Notes under the pieces: generated by a model
What the model was told of the DNA's origin: nothing
The model's input: only the letters and a program-made list of their open reading frames with translations
Database searches by the model: none
Origin: Pseudomonas guariconensis
GTDB lineage: Bacteria; Pseudomonadota; Gammaproteobacteria; Pseudomonadales; Pseudomonadaceae
NCBI RefSeq assembly: GCF_900102675.1
Contig: NZ_FMYX01000018.1
Location: 1-64,000, forward strand
DNA length: 64,000 nucleotides
Direction: 5' to 3'
Program-made: the position numbers and the translations under genes
Shown here: positions 62,020-64,000 of the stretch, one piece after another
How positions within the stretch are numbered: the first letter of the stretch is position 1
How the letters are laid out: each line of letters begins with the position of its first letter

Positions 62020-63423
62020 GTGAGCTTCCTTTCGATCGAATTCGGCCTCTGCTTCACGCTGTTCTTCATTGTCTATTGGAGCCTGTGCTGGAGCATACGT
62101 CTGCAGAACGTGCTGCTGCTGGCGGCCAGCTATGGGCTGGTGGCGAGTTTCAGCCTGCAGTCGCTCTACATACTGCTGGGTTACAGCGTGCTGGTGTACC
62201 TGCTCGGGTTGCTGGCGGCGCGTTACCCGGGGCGCTGGTTCAGCCGGGCTTTGTTGCTGGGGTTGGTGCTGGGCTGCTTCTACCTATTCAAGTACCAAGC
62301 GTTCTTCGTCGAAGGCGTGCAGGCCGCTCTTGCCCAGTCGGGATGGCGCGTGTCCTTGCCGGTGCTGGAAGTGCTGGTGCCGATTGGCATGTCGTTCTAC
62401 ATCTTCCATTCGGTGAGTTACTTGGTGTCGATCAACCGGTGCGAGCTGGCGCCAGCCGCGCCACTGAATCTTGCGTTGTACCTGGCATTCTTCCCAAGCC
62501 TCGTGGCTGGCCCGGTCAACCGTGCCCTGGACATGCTGCCCCAGATCTGTCCAACTGCGATCCGCCAAGTGCTGGAGCCCCAGCGGGCCTTGGGGCTGAT
62601 TGCCCTGGCAGTGGTCAAAGTGTTTTTACTCGGTGGTTGGCTGGCCAGCGAATGGGTGGATCCGGTGTTCGACACGCCTGGCAGCTTCACGCCCGAGCAG
62701 GTGTTGCTGAGTGTGTATGGCTACAGCTTCCTGATCTATTTCAACTTCAGCGGTTACACCAACCTGGTGACCGGCATCGCCCTGCTGCTGGGTTTTCGCC
62801 TGCCCGAGAACTTCAACGCGCCCTATGCGGCGCACAACCTCAAGGCATTCTGGGGGCGTTGGCATATCAGCTTGTCGCGCTTCATCCGTGACTATGTCTA
62901 TATCCCCTTGGGCGGCAATCGCCAGGGCGTGTGGCGCGGCAACCTGAACATGTTGCTGGCCATGTTGGTGTCCGGCCTTTGGCATGGTGCGAGCCTGAAC
63001 TTCATTCTCTGGGGCGCGCTTCATGGTGTGGGGCTGGCGGTCTACAAGCTGTTCGATCAACTGCTGCCTGGGGCCAAGGCACTGCCGGGGGCAGGGCTGG
63101 CTGCGCGATTGCTGACCTTCCACTATGTGGCATTCGCCTGGGTGTTCTTCCGCAGTACGACACTCGAGGGCGCCTGGGAAATGCTCGGCAATGTCGCCCA
63201 GGTGAGCATCGCCGGATTGTCGTCCTCCACGGGTTTGGCGGTGCTTGGCTGCGTGTTGTGCGTGGCGACTTATCCACAATGGCTGGCGATCTTGCGCCAG
63301 GGCTTTGCCGCCAGCCAGCGCCTGCCATGGCCGTTGTATCCGGTGCCGCTGGCGGTATTCGTGTCGTTGGTGATCTTTGCATCGCAATCGGGCGTGCCGG
63401 GGTTCATCTATGCCAGTTTCTGA
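62020..63423 (+). CDS. MBOAT-family O-acyltransferase (AlgI-like)
   Basis: This 467-residue membrane protein has about ten to twelve helices. The two MBOAT hallmarks are present: WGRWHISLSRFIRDYVYIPLGG and the catalytic-histidine region SGLWHGASLNFILWGALHG (His322). Relatives such as AlgI, WssH and PatA pass acetyl groups over the inner membrane to a glycan-modifying partner. GTG start at 62020, from the frame and conserved start FLSIEFGLCFTLFFIVYW. The SGNH gene starts 14 bases before its stop. No alginate genes are nearby, so the glycan target is unknown. Confidence 0.92.
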   Translation: MSFLSIEFGLCFTLFFIVYWSLCWSIRLQNVLLLAASYGLVASFSLQSLYILLGYSVLVYLLGLLAARYPGRWFSRALLLGLVLGCFYLFKYQAFFVEGVQAALAQSGWRVSLPVLEVLVPIGMSFYIFHSVSYLVSINRCELAPAAPLNLALYLAFFPSLVAGPVNRALDMLPQICPTAIRQVLEPQRALGLIALAVVKVFLLGGWLASEWVDPVFDTPGSFTPEQVLLSVYGYSFLIYFNFSGYTNLVTGIALLLGFRLPENFNAPYAAHNLKAFWGRWHISLSRFIRDYVYIPLGGNRQGVWRGNLNMLLAMLVSGLWHGASLNFILWGALHGVGLAVYKLFDQLLPGAKALPGAGLAARLLTFHYVAFAWVFFRSTTLEGAWEMLGNVAQVSIAGLSSSTGLAVLGCVLCVATYPQWLAILRQGFAASQRLPWPLYPVPLAVFVSLVIFASQSGVPGFIYASF

Positions 63424-64000
63424 TATCCGACAGTTGTTCCAGGCGCAGTTGGGCGCTGCCCGGGTGCTTTACGCGTTGGTCATCGCTACGCTGCTGCTGT
63501 GCTGGCTGAACCAAGACTCGATCAAGCTGTATTGCCAGCAGAAATACCACCAAGGTTGTGAGCTGCCGGTCATCGGCCAATCGTCTGCCTGGCGCCTGGG
63601 CGCAAGCCTTACCTTGGCACTGGAAGACGCACGCGACAGCTTTGTCGACAGCCTGCGGCGCAATACGCAGGTGGCCGCGACCCCGGCGCCTGTCGTCCTG
63701 CCGCCGACCATGCCGGTGGTGACCGTGGATCTGCAATCGGTCGCTCCGCCTGCCAAGCCTCGGCCAGCGCCCACGGTACAAGTGCCGCCGGCCAAGGCCA
63801 TGCTGCCGATCGTAGCGCCCTCCGGCACGCTGGCGAGCCTAGCCACCGGCGATGAAGTCTTTCTGGTGGGGGACTCGCTGATGCAGGGCGTGGCGCCGCA
63901 CCTGGCCAACAGCCTGCGCAAGCGCTACCAGATCAAGACGGTCAACCTTAGCAAGCAAAGCACCGGCCTCGCCTACCCGGGGTTTTTCAACTGGCCCAAG
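63410..64000 (+). CDS. SGNH-type putative O-acetyltransferase partner, truncated by the window end
   Basis: The frame starts at ATG 63410, overlaps the MBOAT stop by 14 bases and runs to the last base without a stop (197 codons seen). An N-terminal membrane helix (VLYALVIATLLLCWL) is followed by a proline-rich linker (residues about 80-140). The catalytic domain begins near residue 150 with FLVGDSLMQGVAPHL, the GDS block of SGNH hydrolases (Ser156). It looks like the DUF459-type periplasmic partner of MBOAT proteins. The second half, with the Asp-His pair, lies outside. Confidence 0.8.
   Translation, partial: MPVSDIRQLFQAQLGAARVLYALVIATLLLCWLNQDSIKLYCQQKYHQGCELPVIGQSSAWRLGASLTLALEDARDSFVDSLRRNTQVAATPAPVVLPPTMPVVTVDLQSVAPPAKPRPAPTVQVPPAKAMLPIVAPSGTLASLATGDEVFLVGDSLMQGVAPHLANSLRKRYQIKTVNLSKQSTGLAYPGFFNWPK

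Overview
The window is a stretch of a Pseudomonas chromosome, most like the P. putida group. This rests on GC-rich coding sequence, on proteins that read as pseudomonad throughout, and on a gene order recalled for that group (tuf, ribosomal operons, katA, bfr, uvrA, ssb, selenocysteine formate dehydrogenase, rib genes, btuB, dxs). Genus is confident; species is not assigned. No phage, transposon, integron or CRISPR array was seen. No gap between genes exceeds 300 bases. The first gene (tuf) lacks its 5' end and the last (a putative SGNH acetyltransferase partner) lacks its 3' end.

Layout. 1-14976: end of tuf, then the S10, spc and alpha ribosomal operons, 29 genes all on the + strand, including secY and rpoA. 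Good sigma70-type promoters precede rpsJ, rpsH and rpsM. 15147-24712: katA and a ferritin-like bfr, uvrA (-), a YajR-type transporter, ssb, and a MocR-type regulator (-) divergent from a short-chain dehydrogenase. 24878-34020: a compact selenocysteine module with fdnG (in-frame UGA and SECIS), fdnH, fdnI, fdhE, selA, selB and tRNA-Sec. It carries all Sec-specific functions except selD. 34095-42050: asparaginase (-), an amino-acid:cation symporter (-), a helix-turn-helix regulator, a probably non-catalytic RmlD-like protein coupled to an intact epimerase, an HxlR regulator (-) divergent from an MFS exporter with two matching operators, and oprG (-) behind an ANR-type promoter. 42160-45230 (-): a zinc-linked operon of ZrgA-like protein, ABC ATPase, permease and DUF3299 protein.

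45365-56642: cnoX-like chaperedoxin, methyltransferase and YbaY-like lipoprotein on the - strand, then a long + strand series nrdR, ribD, ribE, ribBX, ribH, nusB, thiL, pgpA, a binding protein, ribA, a small membrane protein and btuF. The riboflavin pathway is split between a RibB with a degenerate GTP cyclohydrolase II half and a separate, complete RibA. 56620-61776 (-): btuB, dxs, ispA, xseB, with REP-like inverted repeats between genes. 62020-64000: an AlgI-like MBOAT acyltransferase overlapping an SGNH-type gene, a likely glycan O-acetylation pair.

How the parts work together: the first quarter builds the translation and secretion machinery. The formate module feeds electrons from periplasmic formate oxidation to quinone and carries the decoding machinery its own catalytic subunit needs. 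The rib, nus, thi and pgp genes supply flavin, transcription, thiamine and lipid housekeeping. dxs and ispA supply isoprenoid precursors.
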